Part shown: one piece after another, positions 22,964 to 31,206 of the stretch
Layout of the letters: the number at the start of each line of letters is the position of its first letter
Numbering within the stretch: position 1 is the stretch's first letter
Source: Cytophagaceae bacterium
GTDB lineage: Bacteria > Bacteroidota > Bacteroidia > Cytophagales > UBA9547
NCBI GenBank assembly: GCA_027488865.1
Contig: JAIYAU010000002.1
Coordinates: forward strand, 1-41,493
Direction of reading: 5' to 3'
DNA length: 41,493 bases
The notes under the pieces: model-generated
Database searches by the model: none
Told to the model about the DNA's origin: nothing
The model's input: the letters and a program-made list of their open reading frames with translations, nothing else
Position numbers and translations under genes: made by a program

Positions 22964-23734
22964 TTAGCTTTCAGTAAAAAAATGTGATAATACCGTTGCT
23001 AACTCTTGTGGCCTTTCAGCTTGTACCCAATGCCCTGCATCTAATATTGTTTCAACTTTACTTGCAGGGTACATCCATTTTATCATAATTAGATCATCTT
23101 CTGTGATATAGTCTGATTTGCCACCTCTTACAAATAATGTTGATTTTCTAAATTTAGAATTGGCATCCAATCCCTCGCCGATATTATCAATGTTTTTAGT
23201 AATGTTTTCGAGGTTCATCCTCCATGCAAAGTTACCCTCATCAGTACGATAGAGGTTTTTTAACAAAAACTGTTTAATGTCAATTTCAGGAATAAATTGA
23301 GTTATTTTTTCTTCGGCTTCTGTTCTGTTGTTTACTGTATTTAAATCTAACGCATTTAATGCCGCAAGATATCTCTGATGGTGTGGCTTATAATACTTGG
23401 GCCCAATGTCCACTACCACAAGTTTTTTAAGAAGATCCGGATATTTTGATGCAAACTTCATAGCCGTTTTACCGCCCATGGAGTGCCCAACGATGATTGG
23501 GTCTACAATTCTGTGATGGGTAATGTACTCCAGAAGATCATCGGCCATAACACTATAATTAAATTCCTCATCCCACGGAGAACGGCCATGGTTACGTTGA
23601 TCTAACAAGAACAATTTGTAGGTATCAGCGAATAGTTTGGAAAACGTGAGCCAATTATCGGATGATCCAAATAGCCCATGAAGTATAATTATGGGTTGTG
23701 TGCCTTCTCCTAACTCTCTAGAATATAATTGCAT
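22964..23734 (-). CDS. Alpha/beta-fold hydrolase (YbfF-like esterase)
   Basis: The 256-residue protein shows the oxyanion HGLFGSSDNW near residue 20, the nucleophile elbow GHSMGGK, a catalytic aspartate in the region around FVRGGKSDYI and the catalytic histidine in AGHWVQAERP, all in the order of alpha/beta hydrolases. YbfF-type enzymes cleave short acyl esters and palmitoyl/malonyl-CoA. A menaquinone-pathway role (MenH) is possible for this fold, but nothing here demands it. It starts at ATG 23734 and ends convergent with the DUF3078 gene. Confidence 0.83.
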   Translation of the reverse strand: MQLYSRELGEGTQPIIILHGLFGSSDNWLTFSKLFADTYKLFLLDQRNHGRSPWDEEFNYSVMADDLLEYITHHRIVDPIIVGHSMGGKTAMKFASKYPDLLKKLVVVDIGPKYYKPHHQRYLAALNALDLNTVNNRTEAEEKITQFIPEIDIKQFLLKNLYRTDEGNFAWRMNLENITKNIDNIGEGLDANSKFRKSTLFVRGGKSDYITEDDLIMIKWMYPASKVETILDAGHWVQAERPQELATVLSHFFTES

Positions 23735-23832
23735 ATGTCTAATAAAAATGTATTCAAAAATAAAATATTACTAATTGAATTCAAATAAATATAAAAAGAA
23801 CCTAATACGTTGTTTTAGTAACCCGCCTCTAC

Positions 23833-24444
23833 TTAATTCATTTTCATGATTTTGGTGATTTCATTTAGTTTGTTCACCTTTTCTTCAAAATCGCCTTTAA
23901 GTTTTTCTCTGATTTCCTTGAGGTTTTCCAAAACTCCTTGAAGAGAATCTGGTAAAATTTCTTCTAACACTTCCCTAAAACGTTTGGCAAAAGTTGGACT
24001 TTTGCCATTGGTAGATATCCCAATTTTTAGGTCTCCTTTTTTTATAACCGAACCTAAATAAAAATCGCATTCTTCTGGCGTATCAGCCACATTGGTTAAA
24101 ATCCTTCGTTCTTTGGTTGCCTGTCTTACCTCTAAATTGAGGGTATGATTGGCTGTGGCAACTATTACCAGATCTATATTATCAAGATCGGATATTTCGA
24201 ATGGTTTATAGAACAAGGTCAAACAAATGTTTTCTTTGGCCAATGTGAGTATCTCAGGTCTGATTTCGGGAGCAACCAAAGTTACATTGGCATTTGGACT
24301 ATTCTTAAATATGGATGTAATTTTTTCTAATCCCACAAAGCCACCCCCCACGACTAAAATTCTTAGTTTGTCTAGTCTAAAAAAAACTGGATACAACATG
24401 TTGCCTGTTTTATCAATTTTAATATCGTCAAATGCTGATTCCAT
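23833..24444 (-). CDS. Precorrin-2 dehydrogenase / siroheme synthase N-terminal domain protein
   Basis: The 203-residue protein has an N-terminal NAD-binding fold (RILVVGGGFVGLEKI), a central strand-helix region and the loop FYLGSVIKKGDLKIGISTNGKSP, typical of the CysG N-terminal/Met8p family. It is about the length of a stand-alone precorrin-2 dehydrogenase/sirohydrochlorin ferrochelatase and lacks the uroporphyrinogen methyltransferase half. The expected reaction is oxidation of precorrin-2 toward siroheme. It begins 2 bases after the ABC exporter stop, so coupling is likely even though the functional link is unclear. Confidence 0.85.
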   Translation of the reverse strand: MESAFDDIKIDKTGNMLYPVFFRLDKLRILVVGGGFVGLEKITSIFKNSPNANVTLVAPEIRPEILTLAKENICLTLFYKPFEISDLDNIDLVIVATANHTLNLEVRQATKERRILTNVADTPEECDFYLGSVIKKGDLKIGISTNGKSPTFAKRFREVLEEILPDSLQGVLENLKEIREKLKGDFEEKVNKLNEITKIMKMN

Positions 24445-24446
24445 AT

Positions 24447-26213
24447 TTATGCCACTATTGACTTATATTGCATTTGATGAAGCTGGTGGTAATAACCATT
24501 CAGGCTAATGAGCTCATCATGTTTGCCTATTTCTTTAATTTCTCCTTTGTCCAACACTATTATTTGATCAGCCATTTGGATGGTGGAAAGCCTGTGTGCG
24601 ATTACCAAAGACGTGCGCCCGAACATCATTTTATTAATCGCATTTTGTATCAGTTCTTCTGTTTCAGTATCTACTGAAGAAGTGGCTTCGTCCAATACCA
24701 GTATTTTTGGGTCATACACCATTGCCCTTACAAACGACAGCAATTGTCGCTGACCAACAGACAAGGTTGCGCCTCGTTCCATTACATCATAATCAAGCCC
24801 TCCAGGAAGTTGTGAGATGAATTTATCGGCACCAACTAGCTCCACTGCTTTTTGTACTTGTTCCCGAGAGATGGAATTATTTCCAAGCGTAATGTTTTCA
24901 TAAATTGATCCTGTAAAAAGAAATACATCTTGTAATACGATACCTATATGCTGTCGTAGATTTAAAACATCATATTCGTAAATATCTTTATTGTCTATTA
25001 AGATTGAACCCTTTTGTATATCATAAAACCTATTTACTAGGTTAATAATGGAAGATTTACCGGCACCTGTGGCACCTACAAAGGCCGTCATTTCGCCAGG
25101 TTGGATGTGAAAAGAAATGTCCTTTAAAATATAATTATCATCATTGTAAGCAAACCAAACGTTTTTAAAATCAACATCTCCGCGAAGTGATGAAGTTTTA
25201 TATGTACCGTTTTTTGCAATTTCATCTTCATTTAAGATGAGTTTTAGTACCCGATCTGCACTTACAATGCCCATTTGAAGGGTATTAAATCGATCGGCGA
25301 TCATTCTGATTGGTCTAAAAAACATAGCAATGTACATGATAAACGCCACCAACACTCCTTCTGTAACCTCCGCATGAAGAACTTCTCTGGCGCCATACCA
25401 TACCAGTAACCCAGTACTTGCTGCAGCAATCACCTCTGCGACAGGAAAATACACGGAGTAGTACAAAATAGATTTCATATTTGCCTTTTTGTGTTCGTCA
25501 TTAATTTTTATAAACTTGTTATACTCTCGGGTTTCGGCACTAAATATCTGTACGATGCTCATTCCTGTGATGTGCTCTTGCAGAAAAGTGTTAATATTGG
25601 CAACCGCAGTTCTCACTTCATTAAACGAAACTTTTACTTTCTCTTTAAATACATAAGTGCTAAAAATTAAAAAGGGTAAAAGGGACATACTAACTACCGT
25701 TAATTTCCAATCGGTAAAAAGCATAAAGCCTAGAATTATTACAATTTGCAGAATATCTCCAATTATAGCCGCAATTCCTTCACTAAATATGTCTGCAATG
25801 GTTTCCATGTCCGACACATTACGCGTGATAAGTCGACCCACAGGGGTATTGTCATAAAATTTTAAACGAAAACGCATCAAGTGCGAAAACAATTTTACGC
25901 GCATATCCTTAATCACATTTTGACCAACATATCCAGAAATATAAGAATGAGCATATTCTCCTATGGCCTGAATCAAAATTAAGATTATCAGCAATATAGA
26001 CATGGCAATAAGTAGATTGGCATTGCCTACACTTATGTATTTATCAATGGTATATTGGACCAAAAACGGTCTTATTGGGCCGATAATTGCCAAAAAGATT
26101 GTTAAAACTACTAACCAATAAAAACCCGACTTGTAGGGTTTTACAAATCGGAAAAGATCCCTCAATACCCTACCATCAAATATTTTACCGCTTTTGGCTT
26201 TTTCTTCTTGCAT
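24447..26213 (-). CDS. ABC exporter, fused permease and ATPase (MsbA-like)
   Basis: The 588-residue half transporter has an N-terminal six-helix permease (helix 1 around FYWLVVLTIFLAIIGP) and a C-terminal ATPase with Walker A GATGAGKSS, Q-loop, signature LSVGQRQLL, Walker B KILVLDEATSSVD and H-loop VIAHRLST. It would work as a homo- or heterodimer at the inner membrane. The substrate may be lipid or drug; the fold alone does not say. Ends 2 bases before the precorrin-2 dehydrogenase start. Normal ATP sites. Confidence 0.92.
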   Translation of the reverse strand: MQEEKAKSGKIFDGRVLRDLFRFVKPYKSGFYWLVVLTIFLAIIGPIRPFLVQYTIDKYISVGNANLLIAMSILLIILILIQAIGEYAHSYISGYVGQNVIKDMRVKLFSHLMRFRLKFYDNTPVGRLITRNVSDMETIADIFSEGIAAIIGDILQIVIILGFMLFTDWKLTVVSMSLLPFLIFSTYVFKEKVKVSFNEVRTAVANINTFLQEHITGMSIVQIFSAETREYNKFIKINDEHKKANMKSILYYSVYFPVAEVIAAASTGLLVWYGAREVLHAEVTEGVLVAFIMYIAMFFRPIRMIADRFNTLQMGIVSADRVLKLILNEDEIAKNGTYKTSSLRGDVDFKNVWFAYNDDNYILKDISFHIQPGEMTAFVGATGAGKSSIINLVNRFYDIQKGSILIDNKDIYEYDVLNLRQHIGIVLQDVFLFTGSIYENITLGNNSISREQVQKAVELVGADKFISQLPGGLDYDVMERGATLSVGQRQLLSFVRAMVYDPKILVLDEATSSVDTETEELIQNAINKMMFGRTSLVIAHRLSTIQMADQIIVLDKGEIKEIGKHDELISLNGYYHQLHQMQYKSIVA

Positions 26214-26335
26214 AACATTGTAAAGCTACAAATAAAAAACAAATATTTTGGCTAGACTGAAGCCCAAACAATAAAATCTAACTTTTGAATATAATTAATG
26301 TAAGGGTGTTATTTAGGAACATAAACGAATAATAG

Positions 26336-26372
26336 GTATTAATGTGAAATATTATAAATTTCACATTAATAC
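26336..26372. repeat. 15-bp perfect inverted repeat
   Basis: GTATTAATGTGAAAT (26336-26350) pairs exactly with ATTTCACATTAATAC (26358-26372) around a 7-base loop. It lies in the 339-bp gap between the divergent ABC exporter and the ISL3 fragment. It may be an operator for a dimeric regulator or a terminal repeat relic. The rest of the gap (26214-26552) is AT-rich with no gene seen. Confidence 0.7.
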
Positions 26373-26552
26373 TTAACTAACATATTATGAATTATATAAA
26401 TGAAAATAATCAGTTAAAATACTTAAAAATTAAACGCTATAAATCTTGTTTTTTTTAATTATAAAATTGTACTATTTCTATTCAATTCTTACATGTGATA
26501 TCCTACTCTAATATTTTCATGTTTAAATTGGATTAAAATTGGGTAAGGTAAT

Positions 26553-26942
26553 ATGGAAGGGTTAATAGATTCATTAAAAAAAATTGTAAGTGTAAAAGAA
26601 CCATGGTTTGTAGCTAAAACTGAAATTTTTGAGCCAACCAAAACAGTTAATATTTATATTGATTTAGACTATTCGAAAGCAGAATTTAAATGCGATAGGT
26701 GTAACAAACCCTCCTCAATACACGACAGCAATTATTTTATGTGGCGTCATTTATCTTACGAAGAATATAAATGTTATTTTAATGTAAAAATACCTAGAAT
26801 TATCTGTCCTAAGCATGGTCTTCACATTATGGATAAGAACAGATTTAGAAGAATGGGAGCCTCGCTAAGTGTGAATTACTCAGAAAGATTGTTATTAAAA
26901 GGTGTTCCTAACGAATTTAAGGAATTTGTTGTGATGTCTTAA
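26553..26942 (+). pseudogene. ISL3-family transposase, N-terminal zinc-finger fragment
   Basis: The 129-residue frame has FKCDRC (C47, C50), WRHLSYEEYKC and RIICPKHG (C85, H88), the zf-ISL3 domain of ISL3 transposases. Full-length proteins are about 400 residues or more, with a helix-turn-helix and a DDE catalytic domain; neither follows here. After CPKHGLH the sequence departs from the family and ends at a TAA. It is therefore a truncated insertion sequence, or a small stand-alone DNA-binding derivative. A strong inverted repeat lies about 180 bp upstream and a terminator-like stem downstream. Confidence 0.7.
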
Positions 26943-27036
26943 GATTTAAATTGTGTTTAGTTGTTGAGTAAAGCTTCATGGATTTTCTATGGAGCTTTCT
27001 GTCCGCATTACACAATACAAATGTCTAAAAATAGAT

Positions 27037-27084
27037 AAACCAACATTAACCAGTATAATTAATCTAGTTAATGTTGGTTTTTGT
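27037..27084. terminator. 14-bp stem terminator between ISL3 fragment and fumC
   Basis: AAACCAACATTAAC (27037-27050) and GTTAATGTTGGTTT (27067-27080) form a perfect stem with a 16-base loop and a run of Ts on the plus strand. It is 3 bases from the fumC stop, so it probably ends fumC transcription on the minus strand and the ISL3 fragment on the plus strand. Confidence 0.7.
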
Positions 27085-27087
27085 GGC

Positions 27088-28488
27088 TTATTTCAAACTA
27101 CCAACCATGTCTTGGGGTTTTACCCATTCCGTAAATTGCTCATTGGTTAAGTATCCAAGTTTAATAGAAGCTTCTCTCAATGTTTTACCTTCTTTGTGCG
27201 CTTTTTTGGCTATTTCAGCAGCTTTATAATATCCAATGTGTGGATTAAGTGCTGTTACTAACATCAATGAATTTTCAAGATTTTTTTGAATAAAGTCTAA
27301 GTTGGGTTCAATACCTTGTGCACATTTTGTATCAAAGGAAACACAAGCATCTCCAATTAGTCTTGCAGACATTAAAAAATTGAATATCATGACTGGTTTA
27401 AATACGTTCAACTCAAAATGACCATTCATTCCCCCAATATTAATGGCCACATCGTTGCCTAATACTTGCGCACACACCATAGTAAGGGCCTCTGGCTGGG
27501 TTGGATTTACTTTTCCTGGCATAATGGATGAGCCTGGTTCATTATCTGGTATAATAATTTCTCCAATTCCACAACGTGGACCAGAAGATAACATTCTTAC
27601 ATCATTGGCTATTTTCATTAAACTTACCGCTGTAGTCTTGAGTGCGCCATGAGATTCAACTATTGCATCATGTGCAGCTAGTGCTTCAAATTTATTTTCG
27701 GCAGTAATAAAGGGCAAGCCCGACAAAGCAGCAATTTTGCTAGCAACATTTTCTGCATATCCTTGAGGGGTGTTTATTCCTGTACCAACAGCAGTACCAC
27801 CAAGAGCAAGTTCAGATAAATGCAACAAAGAGTTGTTAATTGCACGTACGGCATGATCTAATTGTGATACATAACCCGAAAATTCCTGACCTAACGTAAG
27901 TGGTGTGGCATCCATAAAATGCGTTCTACCAATTTTAACGATATCGTTAAAGGCTAAAGATTTAGCTTTTAAAGTGGTTTTTAGTTGGTTGATGCCAGGT
28001 ATGGTAGTTTCCACAAGTATTTTGTAGGCTGCAATATGCATGGCAGTAGGGAAGGTGTCGTTTGAAGACTGCGATTTGTTTACATCGTCGTTTGGATTTA
28101 AGAATTTCTGTTCATCCGTTAAACTTCCACCTCTTAATACTTGGCCTCTGTTAGCTATAACCTCATTCACATTCATGTTGCTCTGTGTGCCCGAGCCTGT
28201 TTGCCATACCACCAAAGGGAATTGGTCGTCAAGTTTACCTTCCAATATTTCGTCACAAACTTTACCAATCAGTTCTGATTTATCAGCGGCTAATACCCCC
28301 AATTCGTTATTTGTAATAGCGGCAGCCTTTTTTAAAATAGCAAATGCCCGAATAATTTCAATGGGCATGCGGGTTGGTATTCCCCCTATTTTAAAATTAT
28401 CAATTGAACGTTGTGTTTGAGCTCCCCAATATGCTTCTAGAGGCACTTGAACTTCGCCCATGGTGTCTTTTTCTATTCTAAAGGCCAT
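27088..28488 (-). CDS. fumC: Class II fumarate hydratase
   Basis: TCA-cycle enzyme that adds water to fumarate to make L-malate. The 466-residue length and motifs [27 protein letters not shown] and the signature [17 protein letters not shown] identify the fumarase C / aspartase superfamily; the GKVNP serine loop and the [14 protein letters not shown] motif fit fumarase more than aspartate ammonia-lyase. It is an oxygen-stable, metal-free tetrameric enzyme in known members. Starts at ATG 28488. No TCA partner genes are adjacent. Confidence 0.95.
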   Translation of the reverse strand: MAFRIEKDTMGEVQVPLEAYWGAQTQRSIDNFKIGGIPTRMPIEIIRAFAILKKAAAITNNELGVLAADKSELIGKVCDEILEGKLDDQFPLVVWQTGSGTQSNMNVNEVIANRGQVLRGGSLTDEQKFLNPNDDVNKSQSSNDTFPTAMHIAAYKILVETTIPGINQLKTTLKAKSLAFNDIVKIGRTHFMDATPLTLGQEFSGYVSQLDHAVRAINNSLLHLSELALGGTAVGTGINTPQGYAENVASKIAALSGLPFITAENKFEALAAHDAIVESHGALKTTAVSLMKIANDVRMLSSGPRCGIGEIIIPDNEPGSSIMPGKVNPTQPEALTMVCAQVLGNDVAINIGGMNGHFELNVFKPVMIFNFLMSARLIGDACVSFDTKCAQGIEPNLDFIQKNLENSLMLVTALNPHIGYYKAAEIAKKAHKEGKTLREASIKLGYLTNEQFTEWVKPQDMVGSLK

Positions 28489-28626
28489 TTTATGTTTTAT
28501 TTATTTGTTAAATATATGGTTTTGAGGTAATTTGAATTTATTATTTGCTGCATAAAATCAGGTGTAAAAATAGCATTATTTAATCCAATTGAAAAAGTAA
28601 AAACTGCTTGGATTCATTCAACAAAT

Positions 28627-29226
28627 TTACATTTTTATAAAGTTGCTAATTATTTTTGAACCTGCCTCTGCACTTTTTTCAGGATGAAACTGTACCGCAA
28701 AAAAATTATCTTTATGTAAAGCAGCACTAAACTCGGTGGCATAGGTGGTCTGTGCTATGGTATAATCGCTAAGTTCGGCATAGTAGCTGTGTACGAAATA
28801 AACAAACTCTGTTTCTTTCATGTCTATAAACAACGGTGATTTGAGGTTGTTAATGGTGTTCCAGCCTATTTGTGGCACCTTAAATTTATTAGTACCATCT
28901 GTTGATGGGAATTTTTTAACCAAGATATCAAATACACCTAGGCATTCTGTATCGTTTTCTTCAGAATGACTGCACATAAGTTGTAGACCAAGACATACTC
29001 CAAGAAAAGGTTGTTTCAAATCTTTAATTACTTTGTCCAACGATCTTGCTGTTAGGTAATTCATAGCAGTTTTTGCCTCACCTACCCCTGGGAATATTAC
29101 CTTTTTGGCACTCTTTATAGTTTCTGGATCATCCGAAATGATTGGTTCAATGCCAAGTTTATTAAATGCGTAAACTACGGATTGCACATTTCCAGCATTA
29201 TATTTTATAATTACTATTTCTGACAT
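28627..29226 (-). CDS. hisH: Imidazole glycerol phosphate synthase glutaminase subunit HisH
   Basis: The class I glutamine amidotransferase that feeds ammonia to HisF. The nucleophile is in FLGVCLGLQLM (C78) and the His/Glu pair in AVQFHPEKS (H181, E183). Length (199 aa) is usual. No other his gene is in the window, which is unusual because Bacteroidota often keep hisGDCBHAFIE together. It sits 54 bases after a radical SAM gene on the same strand. It may be the only HisH, or a second copy used in another pathway, such as surface-sugar amidation known for HisH/HisF paralogues. Confidence 0.88.
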   Translation of the reverse strand: MSEIVIIKYNAGNVQSVVYAFNKLGIEPIISDDPETIKSAKKVIFPGVGEAKTAMNYLTARSLDKVIKDLKQPFLGVCLGLQLMCSHSEENDTECLGVFDILVKKFPSTDGTNKFKVPQIGWNTINNLKSPLFIDMKETEFVYFVHSYYAELSDYTIAQTTYATEFSAALHKDNFFAVQFHPEKSAEAGSKIISNFIKM

Positions 29227-29280
29227 TTTTATGTGAAGACGGACAAAGTTTGCAAAAAATGGTGAGTATTAAAATGGTTT

Positions 29281-30303
29281 TTATGTAAATACCTTAGTGC
29301 CTTCGGTACAATTTTTACAAATTTCAATTTCTGATCTTGATTTTACCAAAGTTTTTCTAAAAGCTTGATACGACTTACTTGTCCAAAGCGTGTTAAAACT
29401 CGTTGCATTCATATCTCCTAACTGATAGTGTGCATCCTTATCGAAACAACAAGGTACCACTTTGCCATCCCAGGTGATTACACAAGAGTGCCACATTTTC
29501 CAACAGCTATTATCAAGATTCCTTTTTATTTCATATTTGCCTTGATTGTTTTTTTTGTATCGTGCATATTTATCTATACTCGGTAATAGAGGGGAGCCAT
29601 TCTCAAAATCATATATTTGAGCAGTTTTTAGCTTCACTTCATCTACACCAAGGCTATGTGCTAATTCATAAACTTCGTTTATTTGATGCTCGTTGGGTTT
29701 TACCACCAAAAATTGAAAAATGATATGTGGTGTTTTTGATTTTAACGCCTTCTTCCATTTAACTATGTTTTTTGTTCCCTCTATTACCTTATCTAGTTTT
29801 CCTCCAATTCTATATTGTTCATAAGTCTCTTGGGTTGTGCCATCAATAGATATTATAAGTCTATCAAGGCCAGAGGTTACTGTCAACTTTGCGATTTCCT
29901 CATTTAGATAGTGGGCATTAGTTGAGGTGGCGGTGTAAATTTTCTTATCACTGGCATATTTCACCAATTGTAAAAACTGAGGATTTAGAAAAGGTTCGCC
30001 CTGAAAATAAAAGATAAGGTAAGTTAAAGTAGGAGCCAATTCATCGATGGTTTTTTTAAATAATTCACCTTCAAGCATTCCTGTGGGTCTAGTAAATGAT
30101 CTTAAACCACTAGGGCATTCTGGACAGCGTAAGTTACAACTTGTGGTTGGTTCAAACGAGATGCTCATTGGCATCCCTTTAATAAATGAAACCTTAGCGA
30201 ATTTTGAATAATAATAGCTTGCCAAAATTTTTAAGGCATTTATTAATCGCTTTAGAGTAAGTTTTGAAACAAAATTGAGGGTGTCAGCTATTTTGGCATT
30301 CAT
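29281..30303 (-). CDS. Radical SAM/SPASM-domain protein
   Basis: The core radical SAM motif is CNLRCPEC (C56, C60, C63) followed by a TIM-barrel-like region with YFQGEPFLNP and SGLDRLIISIDG. The C-terminal SPASM region holds CWKMWHSC, DGKVVPCCFDKD and EICKNC, cysteines suited to auxiliary clusters. The start is ATG 30303 (340 aa); the TTG at 30321 is not needed. It lies between a lipoprotein and hisH, all on the minus strand with 37 and 54 bases between, so an operon is likely. No peptide precursor was recognised nearby. The substrate is unknown. Confidence 0.83.
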   Translation of the reverse strand: MNAKIADTLNFVSKLTLKRLINALKILASYYYSKFAKVSFIKGMPMSISFEPTTSCNLRCPECPSGLRSFTRPTGMLEGELFKKTIDELAPTLTYLIFYFQGEPFLNPQFLQLVKYASDKKIYTATSTNAHYLNEEIAKLTVTSGLDRLIISIDGTTQETYEQYRIGGKLDKVIEGTKNIVKWKKALKSKTPHIIFQFLVVKPNEHQINEVYELAHSLGVDEVKLKTAQIYDFENGSPLLPSIDKYARYKKNNQGKYEIKRNLDNSCWKMWHSCVITWDGKVVPCCFDKDAHYQLGDMNATSFNTLWTSKSYQAFRKTLVKSRSEIEICKNCTEGTKVFT

Positions 30304-30340
30304 TTTTGGATTTTCAAACAACCTTTGACTGCTAAACTGC

Positions 30341-30892
30341 TTAAAGTTTTACCTTTCTTATCAAGGTCTTTTCTGATAATTTAACACTCCACATACCAAC
30401 TAGGTCGCCTTTTTTAATATTTTTATTAGCTCCTGTACACATGGTATCTGAGGGTGCGTTATAGGTAATGGGCAAAGTATAAAGCCAAATGCCGTTTTTT
30501 AAGTTTTGACAATTTGGTTCTACACTAAGCTTATTTTCTATATTATATAAATAGGCGTCTAAAATTTCTTTTTCTGACGAAATCAGATTTTTTTGTTGTA
30601 AATCAGCGCTGAATAACGCTATTTGACCATCAAAATCCTTCTCAAGTGCTTTGGTAAGTTCTAAATTATGTATATCGCAAGCCACTGAACTCAGATTAAT
30701 TTCTTTAATCTTTTTTGTAAGAGTATCTGTAATTACCTTGCCAGACGCCATCGCTTGTGACACTATCTTGCCTTGGCTCACATGTTTTATTTTTCTGTCC
30801 TCTAATTCTTTTGCAAATTCGCTAGTATCTATTCTCCCTCTATCACAAGAATAAAACAATACCACAGTCAGAATCAATAATAATTTTCTCAT
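30341..30892 (-). CDS. Predicted lipoprotein, 183 aa
   Basis: The signal sequence MRKLLLILTVVLFYSC gives an acylated cysteine at residue 16, followed by a soluble domain. Cysteines occur in VACDIHN, EPNCQNL and TMCTGANK, and the C-terminus has KKGDLVGMWSVKLSE. The overall layout recalls DUF3365-type (Tll0287-like) c-type haem or sensor proteins, but there is no CxxCH haem site, so the match is tentative. It is the first gene of the minus-strand unit with the radical SAM and hisH genes. A -7-like element precedes it. Confidence 0.7.
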   Translation of the reverse strand: MRKLLLILTVVLFYSCDRGRIDTSEFAKELEDRKIKHVSQGKIVSQAMASGKVITDTLTKKIKEINLSSVACDIHNLELTKALEKDFDGQIALFSADLQQKNLISSEKEILDAYLYNIENKLSVEPNCQNLKNGIWLYTLPITYNAPSDTMCTGANKNIKKGDLVGMWSVKLSEKTLIRKVKL

Positions 30893-30924
30893 TTTAAATC
30901 ACCATCAACATAAAATAATAAGTA

Positions 30925-30932
30925 CAAATCTA
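30925..30932 (-). promoter_or_regulatory. -7 element (minus strand TAGATTTG)
   Basis: The plus-strand CAAATCTA reads TAGATTTG on the minus strand, exact to TAnnTTTG, 33 bases ahead of the lipoprotein ATG. No good -33 box is present. Confidence 0.35.
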
Positions 30933-31183
30933 AGACTTAAATGGTTGTTAATAACTAGATTTAACTAGATTATTTAGTAATCATGCACGTTTTAACTCAA
31001 AACCAACATAATCTTACATGAGATTTATATAATTTATGCGCGTTATTGATGACAAAATATCTTCTTAGTTGTTCTAACAATCAATTTTTAGGACAAAAAA
31101 TAAAATCTTTTGGGTTAAACAGTCAAAACTTACACTGGTATAAATCTTTACATTCTCTTAAAATTAGATTAACACTGTTTATT

Positions 31184-31191
31184 TATTTTTG
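31184..31191 (+). promoter_or_regulatory. -7 element TATTTTTG
   Basis: TATTTTTG matches TAnnTTTG but is 15 bases from the ATG at 31207, which would leave a very short leader. No clear -33 box. Confidence 0.3.
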
Positions 31192-31206
31192 CTAAAATAA
31201 ATTAGC

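Larger units (their letters stand above)
30893..31206. other. Divergent intergenic region, 314 bp
   Basis: The gap between the lipoprotein and HAMP-GAF genes is AT-rich. It contains two AACTAGATT copies near 30954-30970 and -7 candidates at each end, on opposite strands. No gene or RNA is seen. Confidence 0.5.

Noticed and set aside
28627-29226. Part of a complete histidine operon
   Set aside because: No other his genes flank hisH; neighbours are radical SAM and lipoprotein genes.
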